This document shows, piece after piece, positions 23,404 through 35,082 of a stretch of 64,000 nt of DNA; the stretch's first letter is position 1; every line of letters begins with the position of its first letter. Source of the DNA: Poa pratensis (lineage: Eukaryota > Streptophyta > Magnoliopsida > Poales > Poaceae); assembly GCA_947311845.1 (NCBI GenBank), contig CAMZMU010000059.1, positions 42,292,982-42,356,981 of the forward strand, read 5' to 3'. The translations under genes and the position numbers were made by a program. The notes under the pieces are model-generated. The model did no database searches and was not told the DNA's origin. It worked only from the letters and a program-made list of their open reading frames with translations.

Positions 23404-24238
23404 GCTACCGGAAACCGAGCGTGTTAGTTGCCAAAGTTGGAAATCTTTGTGAAGTTGGCACCATACTCAGGGCCACTTCTTTTTAGGCTTATGGGTGGCT
23501 TCTAGGTGGCAGACAGCAGAAGCAGAAAAGAAGTGTCCGGCTGGTGGATTGCTTCTCTGGACCGCGAAGCTGCCATCGTGTGCAATCTGAGAAGCGAGCG
23601 CGAGCCAGTTTCCCGAGCTTCTGCGGCTAGAAGTGAACCGGTATACTGCTCTGCCCCTGCGTTTGCTTGTTTATTACAAGGTAATGCCACTCCACCGAAG
23701 CTCTGGTCCGACAGCAGCAGCAGCAGCTGGTCCACCACGCCACGGCTGGTCCACCACTCCTTAAGCATGTACGTCATGGATTTGTGCAGCCTGGCTGCCT
23801 GCTTGCGGTTCAGCTGAAACGATCGATAATCAATTGGAGCTATGTGTGTTTGCTTACCTCTCAGCTCATGTACGTGTATGTGTGGCGTCCATCCATTCAC
23901 CTTATTAAGTGCACATTTTTATTTTTATTCTTGCTCATTTCTAGACTCAACATAACAAATAAACCGAAATATAGCTTTTTTAAGTACACATATCAAATCT
24001 AGGGGCATTCTAGACAAATCACAACTAAACACAACAAATAAGCCAAACCTTCAAAAGCCGAAAAGAAGGCTCTAGACAGTTTATAGTAGCTTCTACCCAC
24101 CACAGTTTTTTCCCACCAAAATCCATAAGTAGGCTTCTGCATAAGCAGAAGCTTAAAAGAAGTGGCCCTCAAACTGACGTGTTCAATGAAAAAAAAAATT
24201 AGATCATCTCCCAGAGATACACAGGCCACCAAAAAACG
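23404..24238. other. Intergenic, no gene recognised
   Basis: Both strands have short open frames (for example 23502-23900) but no recognisable protein, splice structure or element ends. Confidence 0.45.
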
Positions 24239-24660
24239 GTGCCCTACAATAAATCTCAAACAAAAGTGTGCCCTAGAAGTTTAGGACATGAGAGAACTGA
24301 AACTGGGTGTACTAGTTGGGCTGATGACGCCCGGATTTTGTATCTGGTTTAGTTGCCAGCGAGATCGCTGAGCAATCTGGTTAATAGATATACTATTTTC
24401 CCTTACAACAAAAAAAACTGTGCCCTACATTAAATCTCAAACAAAAGTGTGCCCTAGAAGTTTTAGGACAGGAGAGAATTGAAACTGGGTGTACTGGTTG
24501 GGCTGATGACGCCCCGAATTTTGTATCTGGTTTAGTTGCCAGTGAGATCGCTGAGCAATCTGGTTAATGGATTTACTATTTTCCCTTACAAAAAAAACTG
24601 TGCCCTACATTAAATCTCAAACAAAAGTGTGCCCTAGAAGTTTTAGAACAGGAGAGAGAA
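24239..24660. repeat. Tandem repeat, period about 180 bp, 2.3 copies
   Basis: The unit opens with GTGCCCTACAATAAATCTCA. It recurs from about 24421 and again, incompletely, from about 24601, with over 90% identity by eye. Each full unit contains GGGCTGATGACGCCC, a short inverted repeat, and ends in an A-rich stretch (TTCCCTTACAACAAAAAAAA). The A-rich ends suggest tandem insertion or unequal duplication of a small retroposon-like unit. Confidence 0.8.
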
Positions 24661-26231
24661 GATTTTAGTCCACCAGGGAAGTTTTCGTTTCGTTGTAACA
24701 AACACACTAAAACTAGAGCATAAAATTGGAAAAGCAAGTGGAACATGAGATGCAACGGTGGGGAGGGAGGGAGTCCCGTGTGACAGGCGTCTAGCGCCGA
24801 GCTCGATGACTCTGGCCGGCAGTGGTTGCTGGAGGGTGAGGAAAGGTGGCGAGGGCGGGGCAGAGGCTGGAGGGGGGGGAGCCGGGGATGCAACCACATC
24901 TAGCGGCGCCGCGTTAACCGGGCGCTGAGAGCTTGGCAATAAGCAGCGGTCGCCGAAGGTCACAAGGGGGTCGCGGCGGCCGCTAATCGACGTTGGTGGG
25001 TTGCGGCATTGTTGCCGGAACCATCTCAAACGGCGGCGGGGCGAGGAACGTCCGAAATCTGTTTCACCCTGGAGGTTGGTTTCCCGCCATAACATTTTTG
25101 CATAGGGCCTATGATAGGACAATCACAGAGGTGCCTCGAATATGCATCACCTGCAACAGTTTTTAGGGCTTATACAAATTTTCTACGGCACAATATAGTG
25201 ATAGTGCATTTTTTTGTTCAAATGCTCAAGAAATCTGTTTTTTCTGGAGTCGCTGCCTATTTTAAGATATCTGTTGAGGATGTTCTTACTCTACTATTTT
25301 ATAAATTAACGTTCCGCCTTAGGGCACCCTGTGTTTCACTCGTCCTCGTCTATCATTTTTTTAGTTTAGCCCCTTAAAGAGCAAGTTATCAACCCGCATT
25401 CTACCTTATGCACATGACAACTTTCGTCTTACGTCGTGTACTTTGTATTTTTCACCCACCAATTTAAGAAAATTAACCTGCAAGCCATCTTGGCTCGTCC
25501 ATCTCGTCTCTATGCCCATATACTCTCACATCACGTGGTGCATCGGCGACACAGGCTCCATCGGCCCCGAGCACCAACGTTGGCCAGGCTCATCCACCTC
25601 GTGCCCTGCCCACCTTTCCCCCATACTCTACAGCTAGGTCCCTCTTGCTAGCCGGTACGGCGGCGCCATGCACCACGCACTTGCCCTCAGAATTAAGCCC
25701 CCGCCACAGATGTGGAGAGGCGCCTCGCCACCAACCTCCAAGCCAATGCTCCCTTCCATTCACGGTTATGTCTAACAAGTGGTCTCCGCTCTCCCTTGTG
25801 CACCGGCTCCTGTGGCATGGTGGGTAATGTTCGGCAACTTTGAAGGCAACTTGGATGACAGGCCACAAAATAAATTGTTGTTTTTTATATAGCTATATGC
25901 ACTTGACAATGGAACCTCATATTAGGAGAATTCTAATCCAGTACATGTTTGACACGACGATTAGTGAAAATATTTATACCTCGGTTACAACGCAAGGCAA
26001 ATTACCTGGTTCGATAAAAAAAAATCTCCCGAATTTATAAACAAAAAATATCCAGGTGAGAAAAATACCTGGTGCCGATTCTTTTTGTTGCTGGACACGC
26101 AGCGGTGGCCTTTTTTCTCGTTGTAGCATGCATTTCGTGTCCTATTAATCTACTAGTACCTAGTACGTCATCGAAAGGACAGTCAGAAACCCTAAGAAGC
26201 ATCCTCCGCCGGAAACCGTGGCATCCGGCGC
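24661..26231. other. Intergenic, GC-rich patches, no gene recognised
   Basis: 24640-25100 (minus) and 25480-25830 contain open frames of up to 159 codons in GC-rich sequence. The encoded residues are low-complexity P/S/R-rich with no domain. I treat them as non-coding. Confidence 0.45.
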
Positions 26232-27558
26232 TTGATGGGGCACGGCAAGAGGAAAAGGGCGGCCGGGGCTTCCGCTCACAAGCTCAGGCCACCCATAGCA
26301 GATCTGGAGCTAAAAAAACGGAACACCCCGTCAGCGGTGATACGGACGAGGGCCAACGCGATGGCGATCTGTCGGTGGGAGAAACACAATGCCTCGATCA
26401 GACGGGATCGCCGGCGGTGATTCGGATGAGGTACGGGGCCGGTCGGCCTACCTTGTGGCATGCCACTGCGACTGGTCTACGGCTTCCAAGCTCTTCTCCG
26501 TGTACAAGCTGGACGTCGCCCCCTCCGACACGGCGCCGGCGAGCGGGAGGCTCAGGCGCTCGTGCCTTCGCCGCACCGCCCGCTTGGGGATGACCGCGGG
26601 CGGTAAGACCTTCGCTGCCGTGCGGTCCAGTCGCCGCGCGTGGATCATCGGCGCCGGGGGCAATTCCGGCAACACCGTCTTCTTCGACACCGAGACTCGA
26701 AAGGTCATCCGCGGCCGATTCTCAAGTCAGCAAAATGAAACCCTGTCCGGATGTCCGTGGGGGACAGGGTATATGCCATATGTGTAAGACTCCCTCCTGG
26801 ATCCATGATCCCAACTTCCCACCCTGGTTCGAGGTACTTGATCTTTCCAACGCCAGCGTCGTCACCGTCGCCGGCCGCTCCCATCTGGAGGGGTGCTCCT
26901 GGACTGCCCTGCCGAATCCACCTTGCTTGCCTTGGAAGCTCTCCCCGTTCCAATACCAGTATATGCTGCCGATTGTGTTAATCGTGTCCTATGTGGTGGT
27001 TGGCCCCTACATCTTGGTATCCTTCAACGACTGGGGCACGCAGGCATTGGACACCAACTCACTCCAATGGCACAAGGTCGACGACGAGAGGCTGCCTTTC
27101 GTCGGCTGCGCCGCCCTGCAAGGCTCCTCTATCTTCCTTGCCTTGTCTAAGAAAAACGGCCTGTCAATGCTTACCACATCCGTGTGGCAAATTCTGGCAA
27201 GGACCATGCTCTTAAGTTATCAATAAGGTTGCTCCCGGTGAGATACATGGAACATGAAGTTGATGCAGGGCCCTGCTTCTCCTCCTTGGACGATGGGCGC
27301 TTCTGTTCATTGAGTTTCTCGGTTGACAGCTGCAGCATGACTCTTCACCCCAAGTCCTCCGAATTGTTTCCAAGGAAGGCGCACGTAAATTTGAGAACCT
27401 ATCAAGTAGAGAACCCGTCACTCCTGGAGGCTCAAGAGGAAACGCTGCCTGCTGGGAAGCCAGATATTACAATCTCCCGCCAATGGGAACAGGCCTTCAA
27501 GATTTCCCGCTCATCCCAAGGCTTCTCTCCCTCTTCATTCACTCTTCTATACGTATAA
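26232..27558 (+). pseudogene. Unrecognised plant protein gene (beta-propeller/kelch-like?), frameshifted
   Basis: It starts MMGHGKRKRAAGASAHKLRP at 26232 and continues through a second frame (FDTETRKVIRGRFSSQQNET), a third (VGDRVYAICV, about 26750-26780), another (PSWIHDPNFPPWFEVLDLSN to LSMLTTSVW, about 26795-27190) and a last one (SSLDDGRFCSLSFSVDS). These pieces follow in order without splice sites at the changes, so at least three indels are inferred near 26725, 26790 and 27160-27190. Repeating segments of the type WIIG...VFFDTETRKV and FEVLDLSNASV suggest blades of a kelch-like propeller of a grass-specific family, but the family is not identified. Confidence 0.6.
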
Positions 27559-27677
27559 GAAACTACCATTGACACCTTTATCTTACAGTAAGTTCCCCAA
27601 GAACAGATTTAACTGCAAATGTAACTACCATGCACCTCTACGCATGCCTCACGGTTTTACCTTTCATAGGATGTTTT

Positions 27678-28028
27678 TTTTTCTGGAAACTTGGCAAAAG
27701 ACATGTCATTTTCATTAAATAAGAAGAAGGTTTTAGAGGTTTTGTTTAGTGCCTAGGACACGCCCTAGGACTTTCAAATAGCCTACTCTCCCAAAATTAC
27801 ATTGCCCAAATATGAAGCCCCGGCCATTTTCCAAAGCTTGGCCTCTTCTTTAATTTTGCCGATGATGACGCTTGGTGGTGTGACATGGTGTCGAAAAACC
27901 CTCGCGTTGCGCTCTTTCCAAATCTCCCAAGTAACAAGCATGAGCAAGGAGGCCATACCTTTGCGCGGTCTATCCCTATTTTGGACAAGGTTCGACCACC
28001 AAACCCTCACTTGCGCTCTTTCCAAATC
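27678..28028 (-). mobile_element. 5'-truncated LINE, C-terminal pol end only
   Basis: A 14-bp direct repeat TCATAGGATGTTTT flanks it (27664-27677 and 28029-28042). On the minus strand it encodes the end of a LINE reverse-transcriptase polyprotein (VTWEIWKERNARVFR, followed by IIGKIKEEAKLW), the typical plant zf-RVT tail, and ends in an A-run. Severe 5' truncation is usual for LINE insertions. Confidence 0.88.
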
Positions 28029-28512
28029 TCATAGGATGTTTTCCTTGCCCTTCTACATTTACTATTATGTTGGCTTATGTTTTTACCTCGGAGTGGTCCT
28101 CCCACTTTTTAAAAAAAAGGATATGGAAACATTTTTGTATATCCATTTTAGTTGAATCAGGCCCTAATATTTATCTTAGCTCATAGAAAATTTGCTATGT
28201 GGGTGACCTTTTAGAAGGTTCAAAACTCAATGAATATCTATACCTAATATTAAAGAGAGGAATGTTTCCTGTTTCCTCTTAGCCGAGTTAAAAATATAGG
28301 CGCCACAGACCCTGGTCTTTGTGTTATGTTATGCACAGTTGTTATGCTGGGCCATCCTAGGTCTGATGGGTCTCGCTCTACTTCTGTGGGGTTATCTGAG
28401 TCCACGACCTCGATCAACGAATAAAGTTGGATAACCATCTCAGATCTAGCTAGACAGAACCGGAGAGGCCTTGCCTCACCGAATGGAGAAAAAACAGAAG
28501 ACCAAATTACTA

Positions 28513-28610
28513 CTTCCTCCGTTTGGAAAAGGGTGTCTTCCATATATCCACATTCGGATGTATGTCCGAATGTGGATATATGGAAGACATCATTTTCCGG
28601 ACGGAGGGAG
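28513..28610. mobile_element. Stowaway MITE forming a near-perfect hairpin
   Basis: 98 bp between TA dinucleotides (28511-28512 and 28611-28612). The left arm contains TCTTCCATATATCCACATTC, and the right arm is its almost exact inverse complement, with a loop of about 6 bases. The ends are CTTCCTCCGT and the inverse of ACGGAGGGAG. Confidence 0.9.
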
Positions 28611-28742
28611 TACGAAACATCGTCGTCCACTATGTCGAATTACGATATCAGATACCAACTACATGAAGACCCAAAATCGGGCCACGACCGAATACGTGCC
28701 CTCCGGCGATGACAAACCGCACTGCTAGAATGAGGATGCAAC

Positions 28743-29535
28743 ATGGAGACCTTATTCCACTGCTTCACCGACGCCATCTTTGCCACCGCTATCATGACAC
28801 CTAAACTCCCTATCCAAAGCTTGCGACCAAACTATGAATGGTTATCATTCCCTACCAATTGGGCTGCATGGCAGGAACGTAATGCTCAAAAGCATGGAGA
28901 AGTAGGAGGTCGGTTACTGAATCTGTTCGCTGGGTCATGGAAACTACTCTAGACCTTGCTCAATCAGGTCGTGTGAAACCAGCAAGTACTGTAGGAAAAC
29001 AGAAAGCTCGGTGGAGGAAACCACCTGATGGTGTTGTGAAAATAAACACGGATGCTAGTTTTTATTCCCAGTCGATGGCGGGAGGGACTGGTCTAATTAT
29101 TAGAGACCATAATGGAGCTATGATTAGAGCCCAGGCTCTATGGTATGACAATGCTGCTGATGTATTGTGCATGGAGGCGAGGGCGATATGTGATGGAGTA
29201 AGAGTTGCTGTGGAACGGGGATACATGCATGTGATCATAGAAAGTGATTCTAAGGTGGCTGTGAACTTGTGCAATGATGAGACCAACAATACATCTGAGA
29301 TTATGTCAATATGTCAAGAGGTCAGAGAGATCAGAGAGCTTTATCTAGCTGTAGCATTTCTTTTGTTGGGCGGGATGCAAATGTAGCGGCCCATTTATGT
29401 GCTAAGCAAGCTAGTGTCGATAGGAGGAGATGCCTGTGGATTAACTATAACCCTGGCTTTCTCGTAGATACTCTTCGGAGTGATTGTAATTCTGTCGACT
29501 GATTAATAAAGCTCATTAATTCGCAAAAAAAAAAG
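28743..29535 (+). mobile_element. 5'-truncated LINE with RNase H domain
   Basis: It encodes a plant-type RNase H domain (RVT_3) of a LINE polyprotein. KINTDASF gives the first aspartate, CMEARA the glutamate, ESDS the second aspartate and GRDANVAAH the last acidic site. One frameshift near 29345 separates the first three from the last (EIRELY against SFVGRDANV). It ends with TTAATAAAGCTC...CGCAAAAAAAAAA at 29503-29534. A WAAWQERNAQKHG stretch upstream (28860-28900) belongs to the connecting region. The left boundary is uncertain and no target duplication was found. It lies just upstream of the peptide gene at 29936. Confidence 0.85.
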
Positions 29536-29834
29536 AAAGACAAGTTTTGGTTGGCAATAATATTATCCAGTGAATTTTAGGGGCTAAATGTAGAATATGT
29601 GACATATCATTTAAGAACGCTCTTTAATTTGAATGAATTATCAAAACTTAATTGGAAGGCAATTGAAAGGCAGTTATTTGCAATATACTCCTGTTACCCA
29701 TTCTATATGAAAAAAATCATTACTCATTAAGGAATTGATGGTCGTGATTTGGTCTAACGTCCATATAAAGAGAAAAATATCTTTGGTTAAGAATAAAATA
29801 TACTAATAGTGAATGAAGATCATCTGGTCCGCTC

Positions 29835-29842
29835 TATATAAA
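29835..29842 (+). promoter_or_regulatory. TATA box of first defensin-like gene
   Basis: TATATAAA about 95 bp before the start codon. The same sequence in the same setting (GTCCGCTCTATATAAACACC) precedes the second gene at 43893. The flanking 300 bp of promoter is alignable between the two, including CCATATAAAGAG and AATTGGAAGGCAATT. Confidence 0.8.
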
Positions 29843-29935
29843 CACCAACAGCACAAAGAGCACACACATCTAGACTAGACTAGAGACACCGACCAGTCGG
29901 AGAAAGGAGGAAACAGGGGAGCACTCGCTTCTCTC

Positions 29936-30286
29936 ATGGCGCTGGCCATGAACAAGGCGATGCCTACGTGTCTGCTAGCTCTTCTCCTCGTCATGTCGAC
30001 CGCTCTCCTCCCATGCCACGCAACAGGGAGAGACATAGGTACGTACTTGATTTCCGTTTCCTGTGATGGAGCATGTGAGAAGTGATTTATTTGGAGGTGG
30101 CTCTTAATTTGTGCGTGCGTAGGTACAGGGCAATGGGCCAAGTACTGCGTGGCTTTCCCCAGCTGCAAGCAGCACCCGGAGTGGGCCATCAACAACTGCA
30201 AGACCACTTGCGAGTTCTTCGGCTATGTCCCCGCCAAGAGATACTGCCAGCCGGACTACGACGGCATATGCTGCTGCCTCAAGTGA
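29936..30286 (+). CDS. Secreted cysteine-rich defensin-like peptide, copy 1
   Basis: Two exons, 29936-30038 and 30123-30286 (phase 1, GT-AG), 88 aa. The start MALAMNKAMPTCLLALLLVM is a hydrophobic signal peptide ending near CHATG. The mature part has eight cysteines spaced C-x5-C-x10-C-x3-C-x11-C-x7-CCC. C-x3-C together with a final C-x-C (first and last of the triplet) is the arrangement of cysteine-stabilised alpha-beta (defensin-like) folds, and the intron after the signal peptide is typical of that family. The likely role is an extracellular antimicrobial or signalling peptide. The target is unknown. It is the paralogue of 43982-44339 and intact by inspection. Confidence 0.85.
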
Positions 30287-30727
30287 ACGCCGTCAAGATC
30301 ATATATATGGACACTTGGACACTAGTAGTCTCACACTGCGTCTACGTGTTACATATCTTTTGTGTTGGCAAGAGATTTTTTTTGAATGTTAGCAAGAGAC
30401 ATGTTTATGAACAAGAAAAGAACTCATTCATACGTGTTCATCCATCTTCTTGTTTATGAACAAGAAAAAGAGCGAAATCATCAATAAACATACACGGAAT
30501 GTTCTAACGGATCCAACAATGAATAAACGTACGCACTTTTTGTTTTGATGTAAATCGGCGCTCCGTAGCATGCACGGTGGCTAGCCGGGTGCACGGGACA
30601 CTGAGTACAAACAAATTCAAATTCCTTTGTAAAATAGCATTTTTCACCATATATGCATCCCCTAAAAATGGTTTTTATCTCTGTGCACCCTGGTCTCAAA
30701 TGGTGTAGCTCCCCCGTAAGAGGTACC
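30287..30727. other. 3' flank of peptide gene
   Basis: 3' UTR and short AT-rich spacer before the phosphoprotein fragment. It contains a small repeat of TGTTTATGAACAAGAAAA around 30400 and 30452. No gene is seen. Confidence 0.5.
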
Positions 30728-31150
30728 CCATGGGAAAGAAGTCACCGTACGGAGGAGGGAGGCAGAAAGTTGCAAGGCCTTATAGCAGTTCGCATTCGTC
30801 ACCTCCTTCCCCAGAGCCGCTGCAGCCACACACAAGCAAGTTCAAAGGCAAGCCCACCGGGGAGTGCACCTTCTCTTGCGAGGAGAAGTTTGGTACTTAC
30901 CTGCTCCCAAGTTACCCCTTCGATTCTACGCGGTTCGTGGGCCATTGGCAGGTGTTCTGTTCGACGTTGGCGCGGTCTTCTTAGGGTTTAACCCGTTGCA
31001 GCTGCGTGAGGAAGCTGCTTGATCGAGGCCTATTTCCTTCGGTCGTTCCGCTCGTTTCCGCCATACGTGAGCTATAGGTTGGTGATTGGCTTGACGACCA
31101 TGTGGACTTCTTAGGTTTAGTGATTACAACCATCAGGGTTGTTGGAAGAT
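30728..31150 (+). pseudogene. PP28/PDAP1 gene fragment (leader, exon 1, part of intron 1)
   Basis: It aligns with 45515-46015, the 5' end of the complete gene: GAAGTCACCGTACGGAGG leader sequence, then the exon-1 residues SKFKGKPTGECTFSCEEKFG (against GKFKGKPTGERTFSSEEELG), the splice donor, and intron sequence with GGTCTTCTTAGG and GGTTGTTGGAAG landmarks. The ATG is lost (ACAAGCAAG in place of ATGGCGAGGGGCAAG). Alignment stops where the LTR begins at 31154. The rest of the gene is missing. Confidence 0.85.
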
Positions 31151-31153
31151 ACT

Positions 31154-32408
31154 TGATACATGCTATTATTATATCAATGCTATATGTTTTTGCTATGCTT
31201 TTACATCATATTTATTGGACTAACCTATTAACACAGTGTCAAGTGTCGGCTCTAGTTTTACATCTGTTTTTGCATCGCATAAAATACCCAGGTACGGGAA
31301 CCAATAAAATCAGGAAAATATGGAAAATCACCTAACCTTTTGAGAAGAAGACGGAGAGCACCAGATAGTGGCCAGCTAGGCCCCGTAGCCCTGACACGGT
31401 CTGTTGGCCCAACCCTGGGCTGCGCCTAGCACCCGCGCCACCGCCTCGGGTACCCCCTCGCTTCGCACCTTCGCCTATATATTTCAATTGACCTAAAAAA
31501 TGAGAGACAAAGGTTATTTTTTATTTCAGCCGTCGCAATGTCCCGTGCCATGAAACCCTAATTTGGGCCATGTTCTGACACTTTGCCGGGAAGGTGATCT
31601 AACTCCGAAGTCATCTTCATCAACCTTGCTGCTCCTAATGGTGATGTGTGAGTATTCCACCCGCGTGGCTAAGGTTTGTGCTAGTAGCTATGTGTTTTAT
31701 CTCTGTCTCTCATGATGTAAGTTACCGATCTTGACTATGATCATGGGCTTTGTTAATGGAGTTGAATTATGTGATGTATCCCACTCTATCCTTGATGTAT
31801 TAGATTTGGTCTTCCTACTTATATGAGATTGCTTTTCGTTGGATTGAATATATTGGAATCATGAGACTACTTTACAAAATGATTTTAGGGCTTACCTAAG
31901 GTGACAGTGATTTTAGGGCTTACCTAAGGTGACAGTGGGGCTGCCTTATAGATTAGGAAGACTAAATTAAAGGCGTGCTTTTCTAGCCCTACATATGTCT
32001 CATCCAATTTGATCCATGAAAAGGAGTGAACTTTGAAGTGATCTTTAGCATGTACTTTTCTAGTTTTGTCATTTATTTAACTTTGTTAATAACGTTGAGA
32101 GTTGTCATTAGACATTAGTGAAAGTATGAACCTTATTTTACCATTCATATTACAGTTCTTTATCATATTTTCGCCGAACTAGTGCAGCTATACAATTAGC
32201 AACTGTATTAGGTATGTTGGGACCACATAAGACTTTTTATATTTTAATTGCAGGATTGTCTTAAAGGGATTAATTTCAACCTACTCCTCCCACGGATTGA
32301 TAAACCTTAGGTCATCCAATTCAGAGAAATTGTTGTTATATTACAATCCTCTGTGTTTGGAGGCCTAAAAAATTACACAAAAATATAAGTGCGTAGTAGT
32401 AGACATCA
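31154..32408. mobile_element. Probable solo LTR of a second retrotransposon
   Basis: It begins TGATACATGCTATTATTATA and ends GTAGTAGACATCA, so it has TG...CA termini, about 1.25 kb, no coding capacity and retroelement-like texture. It abuts the phosphoprotein fragment on the left and the Copia fragment on the right. No matching 5-bp duplication is seen (ATACT against GGAGG), so recombination or a partner outside view is possible. It contains a 29-bp tandem duplication (GATTTTAGGGCTTACCTAAG...) at about 31883-31939. Confidence 0.5.
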
Positions 32409-32445
32409 GGAGGGAGTCCAGACGATAGGCGATCCACAAGAGGAT
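32409..32445 (+). mobile_element. Copia polyprotein remnant, left part
   Basis: It encodes SPDDRRSTRG, the start of the Copia RNase H motif that resumes as [20 protein letters not shown] at 42908. The two halves are one sequence split by the Athila insertion. Confidence 0.8.
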
Positions 32446-33943
32446 TGATACGTCCATTTTGCATCACTATTTTATATCATAATTTACTGCTATTCATCGA
32501 TATATTTCATATTTAGAAGTGTTACTTATGTTATTTTACCTATTTTGCATGTTTGATGAATAATGGAGAATTGGACACCGGAGTCAGGATTCTGCTGGAA
32601 AAAGCACCGTCGAGATGCACTATTTCTGAAGATCAATAAATCGAAGGAGACATATGGAAGTCCTATTTTACCAGAAGATGGAGGAGGCCAAAAGGGGAGG
32701 CTGAGAAGGGCCATGGTGGGCCCCCACACTGGCGCGGTGGGCCCCCTGCCGCGCCGCCGGTGGTTTGGGGCCCTGGCCCACCTCAGCCGTTCCCCCTTCG
32801 CGTACTTGACCCCCTCGGAACCCTAACACACAGGAGGCCATCGAAATATTCCGCCGCCTCCACGAGGCGGAAAACACCAGAGAGCGAAAAGCTCCCCTGC
32901 AGGAAGAAATCTGCCGGGGGAAATTCCCTCCCGGAGGGGGAAATCGTCGCCATCATCACCGTCATCGAGCTGGACTTCATCGGGATCATCATCATCATCA
33001 TCTCCACCGCCAACACCATCATCACCGCCGCTGCACCCCGTCTCCGCTGTAACATCTAGGGCTGAATCTTGTCTATTTCATAGGGGAAACTCTCCCGGTG
33101 TTGATTACTCTTGTTATTGATGCTATTGGGTGAAACCATTGGACTAAGGTTTATGTTCAGATTGTTATTCATCATCATATCACCTCTGATCATGTTCCGT
33201 ATGATGTCTTGTGAGTAGTTCGTTTAGTTCTTGAGGACATGGGAGAAGTCTTGATGTTAGTAGTGAACTATGTTGAGTAATATTTAATGGTTTGATGCTT
33301 AAGTTGTGGTGTTATTCTTCTAGTGGTGTCATGTGAACGTCGACTACATGATACTTCACCTTTATGGGCCTAGGGGAATGCATTGTGTATTCGTTTGCCA
33401 ATTGTGGGGTTGCCGGAGTGACAGAAACCTGAACACCCGTTGGTATATCGATGCATGAGGGATAGCAGGATCTCAAAGTTTAAGGCTGTGGTTAGTTTAT
33501 CTTAATTACTTTCTTGTATTTGCGGATGCTTGCAAGGGGTATAATCACAAGTATGTATTAGTCCTAGGAAGGGCGGTGCATTAGCATAGGTTCACCCACA
33601 CAACACTTATCAAAACAATGAAGATTAATCAACTATATGAAGCGAAAGCACTTGACAATATTCCCGTGTGTCCTCAAGAACGTTTGGTCATTATAAGTAC
33701 AACAACCGGCTTGTCCTTTGCTGTAGAAAGGATTGGGCCACTCGCTGCAACTATTATTACTGCATTTTATTTACTTGTACTTTATTTATCTGTCATATCA
33801 AAAACTCCTAAAAACTTGTCTGTGAGCATTTACAGTGAATCCTTCATCAAAACCGCTTGTCAACACCTTCTGCTCCTCGTTGGGTTCGACACTCTTATTT
33901 ATCGAAAGTACTACGATACACCCCCTATACTTGTGGGTCATCA
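32446..33943 (+). repeat. 5' LTR of Athila element
   Basis: 1498 bp. It contains a GC-rich stretch GGCGCGGTGGGCCCCCTGCC at 32731-32750 that recurs inside the element at 38900, and a CATCAT microsatellite near 32985-33000. An open frame starting at 33618 (MKINQLYEAKALD) runs through the LTR end into gag because the 5' LTR has TACTAC where the 3' LTR has TAATAT. Confidence 0.95.
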
Positions 33944-33954
33944 AGACTATTTTC

Positions 33955-33972
33955 TGGCGCCGTTGCCGGGGA
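33955..33972 (+). other. Primer-binding site, tRNA-Asp type
   Basis: TGGCGCCGTTGCCGGGGA, 11 bases after the LTR end, is complementary to the 3' end of plant tRNA-Asp (GTC). It is the usual primer of many Triticeae Gypsy elements. Confidence 0.9.
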
Positions 33973-34058
33973 GTGTAGCGCTATTGGTAAGTGGAATTGG
34001 TAAGGGAAACATTTATTGTACGTGCTGTTTTTATTTTTGCCTGCTGCTATATCTCATT

Positions 34059-34937
34059 ATGGAGGGGTCTTCTCTTGAATTCCTATTTGGGAAAACAACT
34101 ACCACTGCTAAGGTAGTAGAGGAGGCGCCAGATGAGCAGGTAATACCGTTCAAAATTCCTATGAAAATTGTTGAACGTGTCACAAATAACCGCTATGCAG
34201 GAGATGGAACTGTCCATCCTGGAGATCATTTGTTATTTCTGCATGAATTGTGCGAGTTATTTAAGTGTGCAGGTATCTCGATGGGAGAAGTTAAGAAGAA
34301 ATTATTCTCTCTATCACTGTCTGGTAAAGCTGCACATTGGTATAAACTGCTGAAGAATGGGTATTCTCTTGGATGGGAGGAAATTGTACCTCTCTTTTAC
34401 TCCAAATTCTATCCTCCAAGTGAGATTCATAAGGATCGGAACCTCATATATAACTTCTGGCCCTATGATGGAGAGAGTATCGCTCAAGCGTGGGGGAGAT
34501 TGAAGGCATTAATGCTCAAATGTCCCATTCATGAGCTTCCTGGTAATATTGTTATTGATAACTTTTATGCAAGACTCTCCTTTCAAGATAAAACTCTATT
34601 GGATACCACTTGTGCTGGATCGTTCACTCGTAATAAAGAAGAGTTTAAGTGGGACCTTCTTGATCGGATTCAGGAGAACACTGAAGGATGGGAGAATGAC
34701 AAAGGTAGGGAGTCAGGTATAAACTATGACTTTGAGTGTGTTAAAAATTTATGGATACTGATGATTATCGCAAAATTAGCACTACTTATGGTCTTGACTC
34801 TCAAATTGTTGCAAACTTTTATAAAGCCTTTGCTTCCTATTTCGGTTTGCCGAAGGAGGGTTTTAAAAATTATCATGAACCATATAAAGATGAATCTGTT
34901 TCTCATATATCTAAAGGTGTTGAGGTTAATGTTGTGA
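34059..34937 (+). pseudogene. Athila gag, frameshifted near its end
   Basis: The probable start is MEGSSLEFLFGK at 34059, although the frame is open upstream through the LTR. A Retrotrans_gag region is recognisable by GKAAHWYKLL, FYSKFYPPSEI and AQAWGRLKALMLKCP. After about 34740 the gag-like reading continues in another frame (MDTDDYRKISTTYGLD, 34751), and from about 34930 in the pol frame. There are thus two shifts between gag and pol, and the copy is probably no longer autonomous. No CCHC zinc knuckle is evident. Confidence 0.85.
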
Positions 34938-35082
34938 TCGCATTATTCCAGAACCTTATATTGAAAAAGTTCCTTTTCCTAATAAGATTAAGGAACATAC
35001 TATCATAACTGGTGTTGTTAGTAAAAGTAATAAGAAAACTACCAAACCTGATGAGCAAATAACTGTTGAACCTGTTGTAGCA

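Noticed and set aside
24239..24660. CRISPR-like array
   Set aside because: Plant nuclear context, 180-bp units without short repeat/spacer structure.
24643..25122. 159-codon minus-strand open frame
   Set aside because: Proline/serine-rich, no domain, no splice context. GC content alone explains it.
30287..30727. A third cysteine-rich peptide gene after copy 1
   Set aside because: No signal peptide or cysteine pattern in any frame.
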